NCBI RefSeq assembly: GCF_000422705.1
Contig: NZ_AUGO01000006.1
Coordinates: 310,001 to 374,000 of the forward strand
Direction: 5' to 3'
DNA from: Flavobacterium soli DSM 19725
Lineage (GTDB): Bacteria > Bacteroidota > Bacteroidia > Flavobacteriales > Flavobacteriaceae
Length of the DNA stretch: 64,000 bases
The first letter of the stretch is position 1; every line of letters begins with the position of its first letter. The notes below the pieces were generated by a model. The model worked only from the letters and a program-made list of their open reading frames with translations. It ran no database searches and was not told the DNA's origin. Below, in pieces: positions 33,122 through 42,081 of this stretch. Position numbers and translations under genes: made by a program.

Positions 33122-33308
33122 AAGAAAATTAAGACTTAATGAACCTTAATCTCTTAATGGTTCTAAAAAAATCCATTTTAAAATTTCCCAATTAAAAACT
33201 ATCTTCGCTTTAGATAATTGAAAGATTGAAAAATTGAAAGATTTTACAGTTTTTTTTCGATAAAGCTATTTTCAAATTACAGAATCAACACATTTTCAAA
33301 TCAACCAA

Positions 33309-35414
33309 ATGTCCAATAATCTCCTCCAAACTCCAATCGAATATCTAAAAGGTGTTGGCCCGAATCGTGGCGAACTGCTTCGAAAGGAACTGGGGATTCA
33401 TAAATACCAAGACTTAATCAATTTATTTCCAAATAGATATATTGACAGGACTCGTTATTATAAAATCAACGAACTTCAAAACAATAATGCCGAAGTTCAG
33501 ATTATTGGAAAAATCATCAACATCAAAACCGTCGAGCAAAAACGAGGAAAACGTCTTGTAGCAACTTTTGTGGACGATACCGGACAAATGGAACTGGTGT
33601 GGTTTCAAGGTCACAAATGGATTCGCGAAAGTTTGAAATTAAATGTTGTGGTAGTAATTTTCGGAAAATGCACTTCTTTCAACGGATTGTTCAACATGGC
33701 ACATCCAGAAATTGAATTGCTTTCGGAACATGAACAGAGCCTTCGTTCAGCAATGCAACCCGTTTATCCATCGACAGAAACACTTACCAACAGAGGACTC
33801 AGCAATAGAGCCATCAATAAAATGATGCAACAATTGTTTCTGGAAACCCAAGCATTGTTCAGCGAAACCTTGCCCGATTATTTGGTGAATGAATTGAAAT
33901 TGATTCCGAAAAATGTAGCGTTATTCAACATACATTTTCCAAAAAGTGCCGATCTTTTGGCGAAAGCCCAATTCCGATTGAAGTTTGAAGAATTGTTTTT
34001 TATTCAATTGCAATTGATCACTAAAAATCTGATTCGAAAACATAAAATCAAAGGACATCCTTTTGATAAAGTAGGCGAAAATTTCAATGATTTCTTTAAA
34101 AATCATTTGCCTTTCGACTTGACAAATGCCCAAAAAAGAGTGATCAAGGAAATCCGAAACGATATGGGAAATAATGCCCAAATGAACCGTTTGCTTCAAG
34201 GAGATGTGGGTTCAGGAAAAACAATTGTGGCTTTGATGAGTATGCTTTTGGCCTTGGACAATGGCTTTCAGGCTTGCTTGATGGCACCAACAGAAATTCT
34301 CGCCAATCAGCATTTTAAAGGGCTTACGGAATTGGCTCAAAATCTAGACATCAATATAAAAATACTGACAGGTTCTACAAAAACTGCCGATAGAAAAATA
34401 ATTCATGAGGAACTGGAAAACGGCACTTTACACATTCTTATCGGAACACATGCTTTACTTGAAGATAAAGTACAATTTCACAACCTTGGTCTTGCCGTAA
34501 TTGATGAACAGCATCGTTTTGGCGTTGAACAAAGATCTAAACTTTGGAAAAAAAATGATATCCCGCCTCATATTTTAGTGATGACTGCCACACCAATTCC
34601 GAGAACTTTGGCGATGAGTTTGTATGGCGATTTAGATATTTCCGTGATTGATGAATTACCTCCTGGTCGAAAACCAATAGAGACTGTTCATAGATTTGAT
34701 TCTAATCGATTGAAAGTTTGGAAATTTATCAAGGATGAAATTGCAAAAGGCCGACAGATTTATATTGTTTATCCGTTGATTCAAGAATCTGAAAAAATGG
34801 ATTATAAGGACTTGATGGACGGTTATGAAAGTATTTCCAGGGATTTTCCGTTGCCCGAATATGCAATTTCCATCGTTCACGGAAAAATGAAACCAGCCGA
34901 CAAGGATGCCGAAATGGAACGCTTTTCTAAAGGTAAAACCCAAATTATGGTGGCAACAACCGTTATTGAAGTTGGCGTGAACATTCCAAATGCAAGTGTG
35001 ATGATTATAGAAAGTGCCGAACGTTTCGGGCTTTCGCAACTTCATCAGCTTCGTGGTCGGGTTGGTCGCGGAGCTGAACAGAGTTATTGTATTATGATGA
35101 CTTCGCATAAACTTTCCAGCGATAGCAAAATCCGAATGGAAACGATGGTTCGAACCAATGATGGTTTCGAAATTGCCGAAGTAGATTTAAAACTTCGTGG
35201 TCCAGGCGATTTGATGGGAACTCAGCAAAGTGGTGTTTTAAACCTTCAAATAGCTGACATTGTCAGAGATAAAGACATTCTTCAATTAGCAAGGCATCAC
35301 GCTATGAAAATTCTCAAAGACGATGCTCCAATGGAAAAACCTGAACATCAAACCTTAAGAAGAGTGTTTCTTGAACTTTCAAAAAAGAAAAACATCTGGA
35401 ATTATATCAGTTAG
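33309..35414 (+). CDS. recG: ATP-dependent DNA helicase RecG
   Basis: Protein of 701 aa, full length. The N-terminal wedge/OB domain (about 30-230) is followed by helicase motifs: Walker A GDVGSGKT (about 298-305), DEQH box with RFG (DEQHRFGVEQ), TATPIPRTLA, VVIEVGVN-like motif (ATTVIEVGVNIPNA) and QLRGRVGR. RecG remodels stalled replication forks and Holliday junctions. It is in the cytoplasm and not in an evident operon. Confidence 0.96.
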   Translation: MSNNLLQTPIEYLKGVGPNRGELLRKELGIHKYQDLINLFPNRYIDRTRYYKINELQNNNAEVQIIGKIINIKTVEQKRGKRLVATFVDDTGQMELVWFQGHKWIRESLKLNVVVVIFGKCTSFNGLFNMAHPEIELLSEHEQSLRSAMQPVYPSTETLTNRGLSNRAINKMMQQLFLETQALFSETLPDYLVNELKLIPKNVALFNIHFPKSADLLAKAQFRLKFEELFFIQLQLITKNLIRKHKIKGHPFDKVGENFNDFFKNHLPFDLTNAQKRVIKEIRNDMGNNAQMNRLLQGDVGSGKTIVALMSMLLALDNGFQACLMAPTEILANQHFKGLTELAQNLDINIKILTGSTKTADRKIIHEELENGTLHILIGTHALLEDKVQFHNLGLAVIDEQHRFGVEQRSKLWKKNDIPPHILVMTATPIPRTLAMSLYGDLDISVIDELPPGRKPIETVHRFDSNRLKVWKFIKDEIAKGRQIYIVYPLIQESEKMDYKDLMDGYESISRDFPLPEYAISIVHGKMKPADKDAEMERFSKGKTQIMVATTVIEVGVNIPNASVMIIESAERFGLSQLHQLRGRVGRGAEQSYCIMMTSHKLSSDSKIRMETMVRTNDGFEIAEVDLKLRGPGDLMGTQQSGVLNLQIADIVRDKDILQLARHHAMKILKDDAPMEKPEHQTLRRVFLELSKKKNIWNYIS

Positions 35415-35537
35415 CATTTTTTTGGTTAAAAATTTAACACACAACAACTGTTAAAATAAAATTAACTTCAAAAAGAGTACCGTTTATAACCGTTAGTTTT
35501 GTTGAAAACTAAATAGTATCCCTTCTTTTATAACATT

Positions 35538-36602
35538 ATGAAAATAAAATATATCGTTTATGCTTTACTTATTTTAGGCATTGGAGCATTTGTAGCTTAT
35601 AGAATTTCAGAAAACAAAAGTGAAAAAGCAAAAAACGAAAACTCGGGTGGTGCTAAAAAGCAACCCATAGCTGTAAGCGGAATGGTTTTAAAACCACAAG
35701 AATTTGCAGATAATCTTTCGCTTTCAGGATCTATCGAAGCCAATGAACAGATTGATATCAGAAGTGAAGTTTCGGGAATTGTAGAAAGCATCAATTTTAA
35801 GGAAGGAAGTTCGGTTACAAAAGGACAAATTCTTTTTAAAGTCAATGATATGGAACTTCGTGCACAATTGGCACAAGTCAAAACAGCCCAAAATTTATCT
35901 TCGGAAAATGAAAGAAGAGCCAAATTGCTTTTGCAAAAAGAAGCGATTAGTCAGGAAGAATATGACATTGCAAGTGCCGAATTTTTATCTGCGAAAGCAC
36001 AAGCACAACTTATACAGGCACAATTGGCAAAGGCAACTGTTCGAGCTCCGTTTTCTGGAAAAATAGGTTTACGCTATATTTCACAAGGAACTTACGTTAC
36101 TCCAACTACTTTGATTGCAAAGCTTGTCAATACGAATCAACTTAAAATTACCTTTTCAATTCCTGAAAAATATGCATCCCAAATGAAAGTCAACAATACA
36201 CTTTCGTTTACAGTAGCAGGTTCGAAAGAAGTATTTACAGCAAAAATTTATGCCATCGAACCTGAAATTGAAGTAGCAACAAGAACCTTGAAACTTCGAG
36301 CCATTGCTCAAAATCCTGAAGGCAAATTATTACCTGGAACTTTTGCAAATGTCACGCTTCCTTTGGAAAAACTGACAGATGCCCTACTCGTTCCTACCGA
36401 ATCCTTGATTCCTATTCAAAACGGCAAGAAAATCTTTGTGGTAGAAAATGGTCAAGCCAAAGAAATAATTGTTGAAACTGGAGCAAGAACAGACAAAGAT
36501 ATTTTAATCACATCTGGTTTGAAAGCTGGAGATACCATCCTGACTTCTGGAGTAATGACACTAAAAGACGGAAGCCCTGTAAAAGTAAAACTTCAAAAAT
36601 AG
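35538..36602 (+). CDS. RND efflux periplasmic adaptor (membrane fusion protein)
   Basis: Protein of 354 aa. An N-terminal membrane anchor or signal (about 4-22) leads to a lipoyl-like domain (EVSGIVESINFKEGSSVTKGQ), a short alpha-hairpin (about 108-160) and the second lipoyl half VRAPFSGKIGLRYIS. Beta-barrel and membrane-proximal domains follow. This is the HlyD/AcrA type, bridging the inner-membrane pump and the outer-membrane channel. It is the first gene of the operon with permease and TolC-like genes, the order usual for such pumps. Confidence 0.92.
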   Translation: MKIKYIVYALLILGIGAFVAYRISENKSEKAKNENSGGAKKQPIAVSGMVLKPQEFADNLSLSGSIEANEQIDIRSEVSGIVESINFKEGSSVTKGQILFKVNDMELRAQLAQVKTAQNLSSENERRAKLLLQKEAISQEEYDIASAEFLSAKAQAQLIQAQLAKATVRAPFSGKIGLRYISQGTYVTPTTLIAKLVNTNQLKITFSIPEKYASQMKVNNTLSFTVAGSKEVFTAKIYAIEPEIEVATRTLKLRAIAQNPEGKLLPGTFANVTLPLEKLTDALLVPTESLIPIQNGKKIFVVENGQAKEIIVETGARTDKDILITSGLKAGDTILTSGVMTLKDGSPVKVKLQK

Positions 36603-36633
36603 ATATTCATTTTTGGATAAATCCTAAATCTGA

Positions 36634-36649
36634 TCCCGAAGCTTCGGGA
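36634..36649. repeat. Short intergenic palindrome
   Basis: Second copy of TCCCGAAGCTTCGGGA, lying between the adaptor and permease genes of the efflux operon. Confidence 0.7.
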
Positions 36650-36666
36650 CTAAAATATAAAATTCA

Positions 36667-39600
36667 ATGAGTTTATCTACTTTAAGTATAAAAAGACCGG
36701 TTCTTACAATTGTAATGAATATTTCCCTGATTCTGTTTGGGATTATTGGTTACACGTATTTAGGAATCCGCGAATTTCCATCGATTGATCCTGCACAAAT
36801 TTCGGTGAGAACGAACTATTCTGGAGCAAATGCCGACATTATCGAGTCACAAATCACTGAACCTTTAGAAAAAGCGATCAACCAAATTGATGGAATTCGA
36901 AACATAACTTCTTCTTCCAACCAAGGTTCGAGCAATATTACCGTCGAATTTAATTTGGACAAAGACCTTGAAGCAGCTGCTAATGATGTTCGTGATAAAG
37001 TTTCACAAGCCATCAGAAGTTTGCCACAAGATATTGATGCTCCACCGGTTGTTTCTAAGGCTGATGCCGATTCGGAACCAATTATTACCATGACGGTTCA
37101 GAGTGATAAAAAAAATGTTCTAGAACTTTCTGATTATGCCGATAACGTGATTGCACAGCGGCTTCAGACGATTCCAGGAGTAAGTAGCGTTCAAATTTGG
37201 GGACAACGAAAATATGCCATGCGATTGTGGATTGACCCTGTTCGATTAGCTTCTTATGGTGTTACCGTTTCGGATGTTAGAACAGCCTTGAATGCTCAAA
37301 ATGTAGAACTTCCATCGGGAAAATTGACCGGAGCCAATACCGAATTGACGGTTAAGACTTTAGGAAATCTTTCTACAGAAGAACAATTCAATAATATTAT
37401 CATTCGTGCCGAAGGTGAAAAAGTGATCCGCTTGAGCGATATCGGAAAGGCATCTTTGGAAGCTGAAAACCTCGAAACCAAATTAAGTGATTCCGGTCAG
37501 CCGATGGTGGGTATGGCAATTATTCCACAACCAGGAACGAATTATATAGAAATTGCCGATGCTTTTTATGTGCAATACGAACAATTAAAAAAGGATTTAC
37601 CGAAGGATTTTAAATTAAATATTGCAATAGATAACACTGTTTTTGTAAAAAAAGCGGTAATAGAAGTTGCTGAAACCTTATTGATTGCCATTATCTTAGT
37701 GGTTTTAATCATTTATTTGTTCTTTAGAAATTGGGCCATTGCTTTCCGTCCGTTGATTGATATTCCAGTTTCATTGATTGCAACGTTCTTCATCATGTGG
37801 CTTTTCGGATTTTCGATTAACGTTTTGACTCTTTTGGCAATTGTTTTGGCAACCGGATTGGTTGTAGATGATGGAATTGTCGTGACCGAAAACATCTTTA
37901 AGAAAGTAGAAGAAGGAATGTCGCCAATTGAAGCAGCCATCAAAGGTTCCAACGAAATTTTCTTTGCTGTAATTTCGATTTCAATCACACTTGCTGCAGT
38001 ATTCTTACCTGTAATTTTCTTGGAAGGATTTGTCGGACGATTGTTTCGGGAATTTGGCGTCGTCATTGGTGCTGCAGTTTTAATTTCTGCATTTGTATCC
38101 TTAACGCTAACACCAATGTTAAATGCCTATCTGATGAAAGGTGGCGAACAGAAAAAATCTAAATTCTACAATTGGAGCGAGCCCTATTTCTTGAAATTGA
38201 ATTCGGGATATGCAAATTCATTGGGTAAATTCATGAAACGTAAATGGCTGAGTTTTCCAATTCTCATTGGATGCATCGGCTTGATCGTATTGTTTTTTAG
38301 CACTTTACAAAAGGAAACAGCCCCTTATGATGACAGAAGTTTTATTAGTGTAAACGTTAGTGCTCCCGAAGGTTCTTCCTATGATTATATGGATCGCTTT
38401 ATGAACGAACTTACTGAATTGATAAACGATTCGATTCCAGAAAAGAAAGTCAGCTTGATCATTACTTCTCCAGGATTTGGATCTTCGTCTGTTAACAGTG
38501 GTCGAGCAAGAATTGCATTGGTTGAACCTGGCGACAGAGAACGTTCTCAAAAAGAAATAGCAAATGATCTTACAAAATGGACCAAGCAATTTGTAAATGC
38601 AAAAACATCGGTTTCAGAATCGCCAACTATTGCAGTAAATCGTCGTGGAGGATTGCCAATTCAATATATCATTCAGGCTCAAAATTTTGAAAAGTTACAA
38701 GAGAAAATTCCTGAATTCATGGATGAAGTTGCAAGTGACCCAACTTTCTCAATTACAGATGTTAACCTAAAGTTTAATAAACCAGAAATTTACGTAACGA
38801 TTGACCGTGAAAAAGCTCAAAGTTTAGGAGTTTCGGTTATTGATGTTGCGCAAACCTTACAACTTTCTTTGAGTGGACAGCGTTTTGGATATTTTATGAT
38901 GAATGGGAAACAATACCAAGTAATGGGGCAATTTGATAAGAAAGACCGTGATGCTCCAATGGATTTGACTTCGATGTTTGTCAGAAATACGAACGACGAT
39001 TTAATACAATTGGACAACTTGGTTACAGTTGAAGAACAAAGTAGTCCGCCACAATTGTATCACAACAACCGTTATATGTCGGCTACGGTTTCTGCAGGTT
39101 TGGCTCCAGGAAAAAGTATCAGCGACGGAATCGAGGCTATGGAACGTGTAAAGGAAAAAGTCTTGGATGAAAGTTTTACGACCGATTTGGGTGGAGAATC
39201 CCGAGATTTTGTTGAAAGTAGCTCCAACACTTCTTTTGCATTTGGGTTGGCATTATTGCTTATTTTCTTGATTCTTGCTGCACAATTTGAAAGTTTTATC
39301 GATCCGTTTATCATCATACTAACAGTTCCAATGGCGGTTGCAGGAGCTTTATTCTCGCTGTGGCTTTTTGATCAGACTTGGAATATCTTTAGCCAAATTG
39401 GAACCATCATGTTGATTGGTTTGGTAACAAAAAATGGTATCTTGATTGTAGAATTTGCCAATCAACTTCGGGAACAAGGAAAAACAAAAATGGAAGCCAT
39501 TATGGAGGCTTCGGAATCCCGTCTTCGTCCAATTTTAATGACCAGTTTAGCGATTGCTTTGGGAGCTTTGCCAATTGCAATGTCACTTGGTGCCGCATCT

Positions 39601-39756
39601 ACCAGTAGAATTGGTATGGGAGTCGTAATTGTGGGTGGAACTTTATTCTCCTTAATTTTGACCTTATTTGTAATTCCAGCCATTTATTTTATGTGGTCGA
39701 GAGAGAAAAAACACCGACCTGAGTTTGATAATATTAAAGAGTATGAAAATGAATAA
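36667..39756 (+). CDS. RND-type multidrug efflux permease
   Basis: Protein of 1029 aa, the usual length for AcrB-type pumps. TM1 (about 10-30) and the repeat of six TM segments after each large periplasmic loop are visible. The TM4 proton-relay segment GLVVDDGIVVTENI (two Asp) and FRPLIDIPVSLI are conserved. TM10-12 end IYFMWSREKK. It exports drugs, bile-like compounds or solvents by proton exchange. It lies between the adaptor and the outer-membrane factor genes. Confidence 0.94.
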   Translation: MSLSTLSIKRPVLTIVMNISLILFGIIGYTYLGIREFPSIDPAQISVRTNYSGANADIIESQITEPLEKAINQIDGIRNITSSSNQGSSNITVEFNLDKDLEAAANDVRDKVSQAIRSLPQDIDAPPVVSKADADSEPIITMTVQSDKKNVLELSDYADNVIAQRLQTIPGVSSVQIWGQRKYAMRLWIDPVRLASYGVTVSDVRTALNAQNVELPSGKLTGANTELTVKTLGNLSTEEQFNNIIIRAEGEKVIRLSDIGKASLEAENLETKLSDSGQPMVGMAIIPQPGTNYIEIADAFYVQYEQLKKDLPKDFKLNIAIDNTVFVKKAVIEVAETLLIAIILVVLIIYLFFRNWAIAFRPLIDIPVSLIATFFIMWLFGFSINVLTLLAIVLATGLVVDDGIVVTENIFKKVEEGMSPIEAAIKGSNEIFFAVISISITLAAVFLPVIFLEGFVGRLFREFGVVIGAAVLISAFVSLTLTPMLNAYLMKGGEQKKSKFYNWSEPYFLKLNSGYANSLGKFMKRKWLSFPILIGCIGLIVLFFSTLQKETAPYDDRSFISVNVSAPEGSSYDYMDRFMNELTELINDSIPEKKVSLIITSPGFGSSSVNSGRARIALVEPGDRERSQKEIANDLTKWTKQFVNAKTSVSESPTIAVNRRGGLPIQYIIQAQNFEKLQEKIPEFMDEVASDPTFSITDVNLKFNKPEIYVTIDREKAQSLGVSVIDVAQTLQLSLSGQRFGYFMMNGKQYQVMGQFDKKDRDAPMDLTSMFVRNTNDDLIQLDNLVTVEEQSSPPQLYHNNRYMSATVSAGLAPGKSISDGIEAMERVKEKVLDESFTTDLGGESRDFVESSSNTSFAFGLALLLIFLILAAQFESFIDPFIIILTVPMAVAGALFSLWLFDQTWNIFSQIGTIMLIGLVTKNGILIVEFANQLREQGKTKMEAIMEASESRLRPILMTSLAIALGALPIAMSLGAASTSRIGMGVVIVGGTLFSLILTLFVIPAIYFMWSREKKHRPEFDNIKEYENE

Positions 39757-41077
39757 TGCAATGAAAAATAAAATCTTTTTTAGTATTACCACCCTTTTTC
39801 TTGTTGTTTTCAATATGCAATCACAAGAGATTCTTACGGTTGAAGACGCCGTAAAAATTGCCTTGGAAAATAATTTTGAAATAAAAATCGCTTCCAATGA
39901 TTTGAAAATCGATCAGCAAAATGTGAGTTTGGCAAATGCTGGAATTCTTCCCAATTTAATTGCAAACGTAACCAACAACAATAGTCTTTTGGACACTAAA
40001 CAAACTCAATCTGACGGAACTGAAAGAGAACTTGACAATGCAAGAAATTTAAATCTTTCCTACGGAGTTGCTTTAAATTGGACTGTTTTTGATGGAATGC
40101 GAATGTTTGCCCGACATAATCAGTTGAAAGAATTAGAAAAATTAGGCGATGCCGAATTGAAGCTGACCATCTTGACAAAAATCAGCGACGTCATCACGAC
40201 TTATTATGATATTGTGCAGCAACAACAGCAATTAGTAGCATTAGATACGACAATTGTAATCTCTAATGTTAGGGTGACGACTGCAAAAAACCGTTATTCA
40301 ATTGGAAAAGCTTCAAAACTTGAAGTCTTGAATGCCGAAGTAGATTTGAATACGGATACAACTGCCTTTTTAAGACAAAAAGAATTGTATGCCAATACCA
40401 AAATCCTATTGAATCAGATTTTAGCAAGAGACCCAAATATTGATTTTAAAGTAATTGAAGAAGTCGAAATTGATGAAAACCTACTCCTGCCAGATTTGAT
40501 GCTTTTGGCAGAAAAACAAAATCCACAGTTGCAAAGACAAGTCATCAACAAACGAATTGCTGAATTAGAATTAAAACAAATTAAAGGTGATCGTTATCCG
40601 ATTGTAAACATTAGTTCTGGCTATAATTTTACACGTTCCGAAGCTTCCTTGGGATTCGTCACGCAATCTTCTGGAAGAGGTTTGGTGTATGGAATCAATG
40701 CCACAATGAACATCTTTAATGGTGGATTGCAAAACCGAAACGAACGAATTGCAAAGCTTCAGATAGAGAATTCTCAAATCCTGATTGACCAACAGAAATT
40801 AGCTTTGGATACTCAATTATCAACTGCGTATCAAACCTATATGACTAATTTGCAGTTGAGCAAACTCGAAGCCAAAAACGAGGAAATTGCCAAGCAAAAT
40901 ATGGATATTACCTTCGAAAAATTCAGAATTGGAACCATTACGACCACTACTTTAGAGTTTAGGACAGCTCAAATCAATTATATCAATGCAAAAGTGAGAA
41001 GCAGCAATGCTCAATTTCAAGCCAAGATCTCGGAAATTGCTTTGAAAGAATTGGCAGGAAATCTTACATTTCAATAG
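39743..41077 (+). CDS. TolC-family outer membrane efflux protein
   Basis: The start could be ATG 39743, 39749 or 39761. All overlap or abut the permease stop at 39756; from 39761 the protein begins directly with a signal peptide (MKNKIFFSITTLFLVVFNM). The mature part has two repeated long helical hairpins (TVEDAVKIALENNFEIKIA and the second repeat LPDLMLLAEKQNPQLQ), with the NGGLQNRNERIAKLQIENS stretch typical of TolC. It provides the outer-membrane duct for the RND pump of the same operon. Confidence 0.9.
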   Translation: MKMNNAMKNKIFFSITTLFLVVFNMQSQEILTVEDAVKIALENNFEIKIASNDLKIDQQNVSLANAGILPNLIANVTNNNSLLDTKQTQSDGTERELDNARNLNLSYGVALNWTVFDGMRMFARHNQLKELEKLGDAELKLTILTKISDVITTYYDIVQQQQQLVALDTTIVISNVRVTTAKNRYSIGKASKLEVLNAEVDLNTDTTAFLRQKELYANTKILLNQILARDPNIDFKVIEEVEIDENLLLPDLMLLAEKQNPQLQRQVINKRIAELELKQIKGDRYPIVNISSGYNFTRSEASLGFVTQSSGRGLVYGINATMNIFNGGLQNRNERIAKLQIENSQILIDQQKLALDTQLSTAYQTYMTNLQLSKLEAKNEEIAKQNMDITFEKFRIGTITTTTLEFRTAQINYINAKVRSSNAQFQAKISEIALKELAGNLTFQ

Positions 41078-41125
41078 TTGCTGGAATCATTTTTTCATTT
41101 AAATTTGAGGAAAATTCAACGCTAA

Positions 41126-41989
41126 ATGGTTTCATACAACACAAAAGATTGGTTCACATTTATTTTCCGTTTTCACAAGGCTGATACCTTTCGAAAGTTA
41201 CTTCCGATAATGATTGCAATAGGTATTTATTCTGGTATTGTTGGCTATTTGGAAGTTCAATATTGGCAATTATCCGACACCAATTACATCAAAAATATTA
41301 CGATAATGCACGGAATGCTTGGTTTCGTGATTTCGTTATTACTTGTTTTTAGAACCAATACCGCTTATGATCGTTGGTGGGAAGGTCGGAAATTATGGGG
41401 AGCTTTGGTAAATAACAGTCGAAATTTTGCCATCAAACTCGATGTGATGTTGAAAGATGAAAATGATAAGGCCTTTTTCCGTAAAAAGATTCCCAATTAC
41501 GCATCGGTTTTGCATATCCATTTGCACAACAGCGATACCGCGAAACAACTTTTTGATAATCTCGATTTGGAGATTGACCATCATAAGCACAAACCCAATC
41601 AGGTTGCTAAATTGATTTTTCAAAAGTTAAATGAATTGCATCTTGAAGGAAAAATTTCTGGAGATCAATTGATTGTCTTGAACAACGAATTCATGTCGTT
41701 TACCGATATTTGTGGTGCTTGCGAAAGAATAAAAAACACTCCCATCCCCTATTCTTACAGTGCTTTCATTAAAAAATTTATTTTCTTTTATGTTATGACA
41801 CTTCCTTTCGGGTATGCTTTTAGCCTGGGTTATTATGTGGTTCCAGTTGTAGTTTTTATTTTTTATGTCTTGGCAAGTTTGGAATTAATTGCCGAAGAAA
41901 TCGAAGATCCTTTCGGAGAAGATGAAAACGATTTGCCTACGCGAAAAATTTCCGAAAATATAAAGAAACATGTTGAGGAATTGATCTAA
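41126..41989 (+). CDS. Bestrophin-like anion channel
   Basis: Protein of 287 aa with four TM segments and the signature RTNTAYDRWWEGRKLWG (about 73-89), which marks the bestrophin/UPF0187 family. Bacterial members are pentameric ion channels in the inner membrane. The C-terminal segment IAEEIEDPFGEDENDLP (about 251-267) carries the acidic cluster conserved in the family. It is 48 bases after the TolC gene and may be read through from the efflux operon, but functional linkage is not evident. Confidence 0.9.
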   Translation: MVSYNTKDWFTFIFRFHKADTFRKLLPIMIAIGIYSGIVGYLEVQYWQLSDTNYIKNITIMHGMLGFVISLLLVFRTNTAYDRWWEGRKLWGALVNNSRNFAIKLDVMLKDENDKAFFRKKIPNYASVLHIHLHNSDTAKQLFDNLDLEIDHHKHKPNQVAKLIFQKLNELHLEGKISGDQLIVLNNEFMSFTDICGACERIKNTPIPYSYSAFIKKFIFFYVMTLPFGYAFSLGYYVVPVVVFIFYVLASLELIAEEIEDPFGEDENDLPTRKISENIKKHVEELI

Positions 41990-42030
41990 AAAAGTCGCCC
42001 AAAGAATGGGAATTTTGTTCTTTTCCAACT

Positions 42031-42060
42031 TTGAACCTCGCCAAACAATGACTATATTTG
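42031..42060 (+). promoter_or_regulatory. Consensus Bacteroidota promoter of pheT
   Basis: TTG at 42031-42033, a 19-base spacer, and TATATTTG at 42053-42060: an exact fit to the TTG-N19-TAnnTTTG consensus of flavobacteria. The pheT start codon is 22 bases further on. Confidence 0.75.
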
Positions 42061-42081
42061 CATCCTTATTAAAATTGACAC

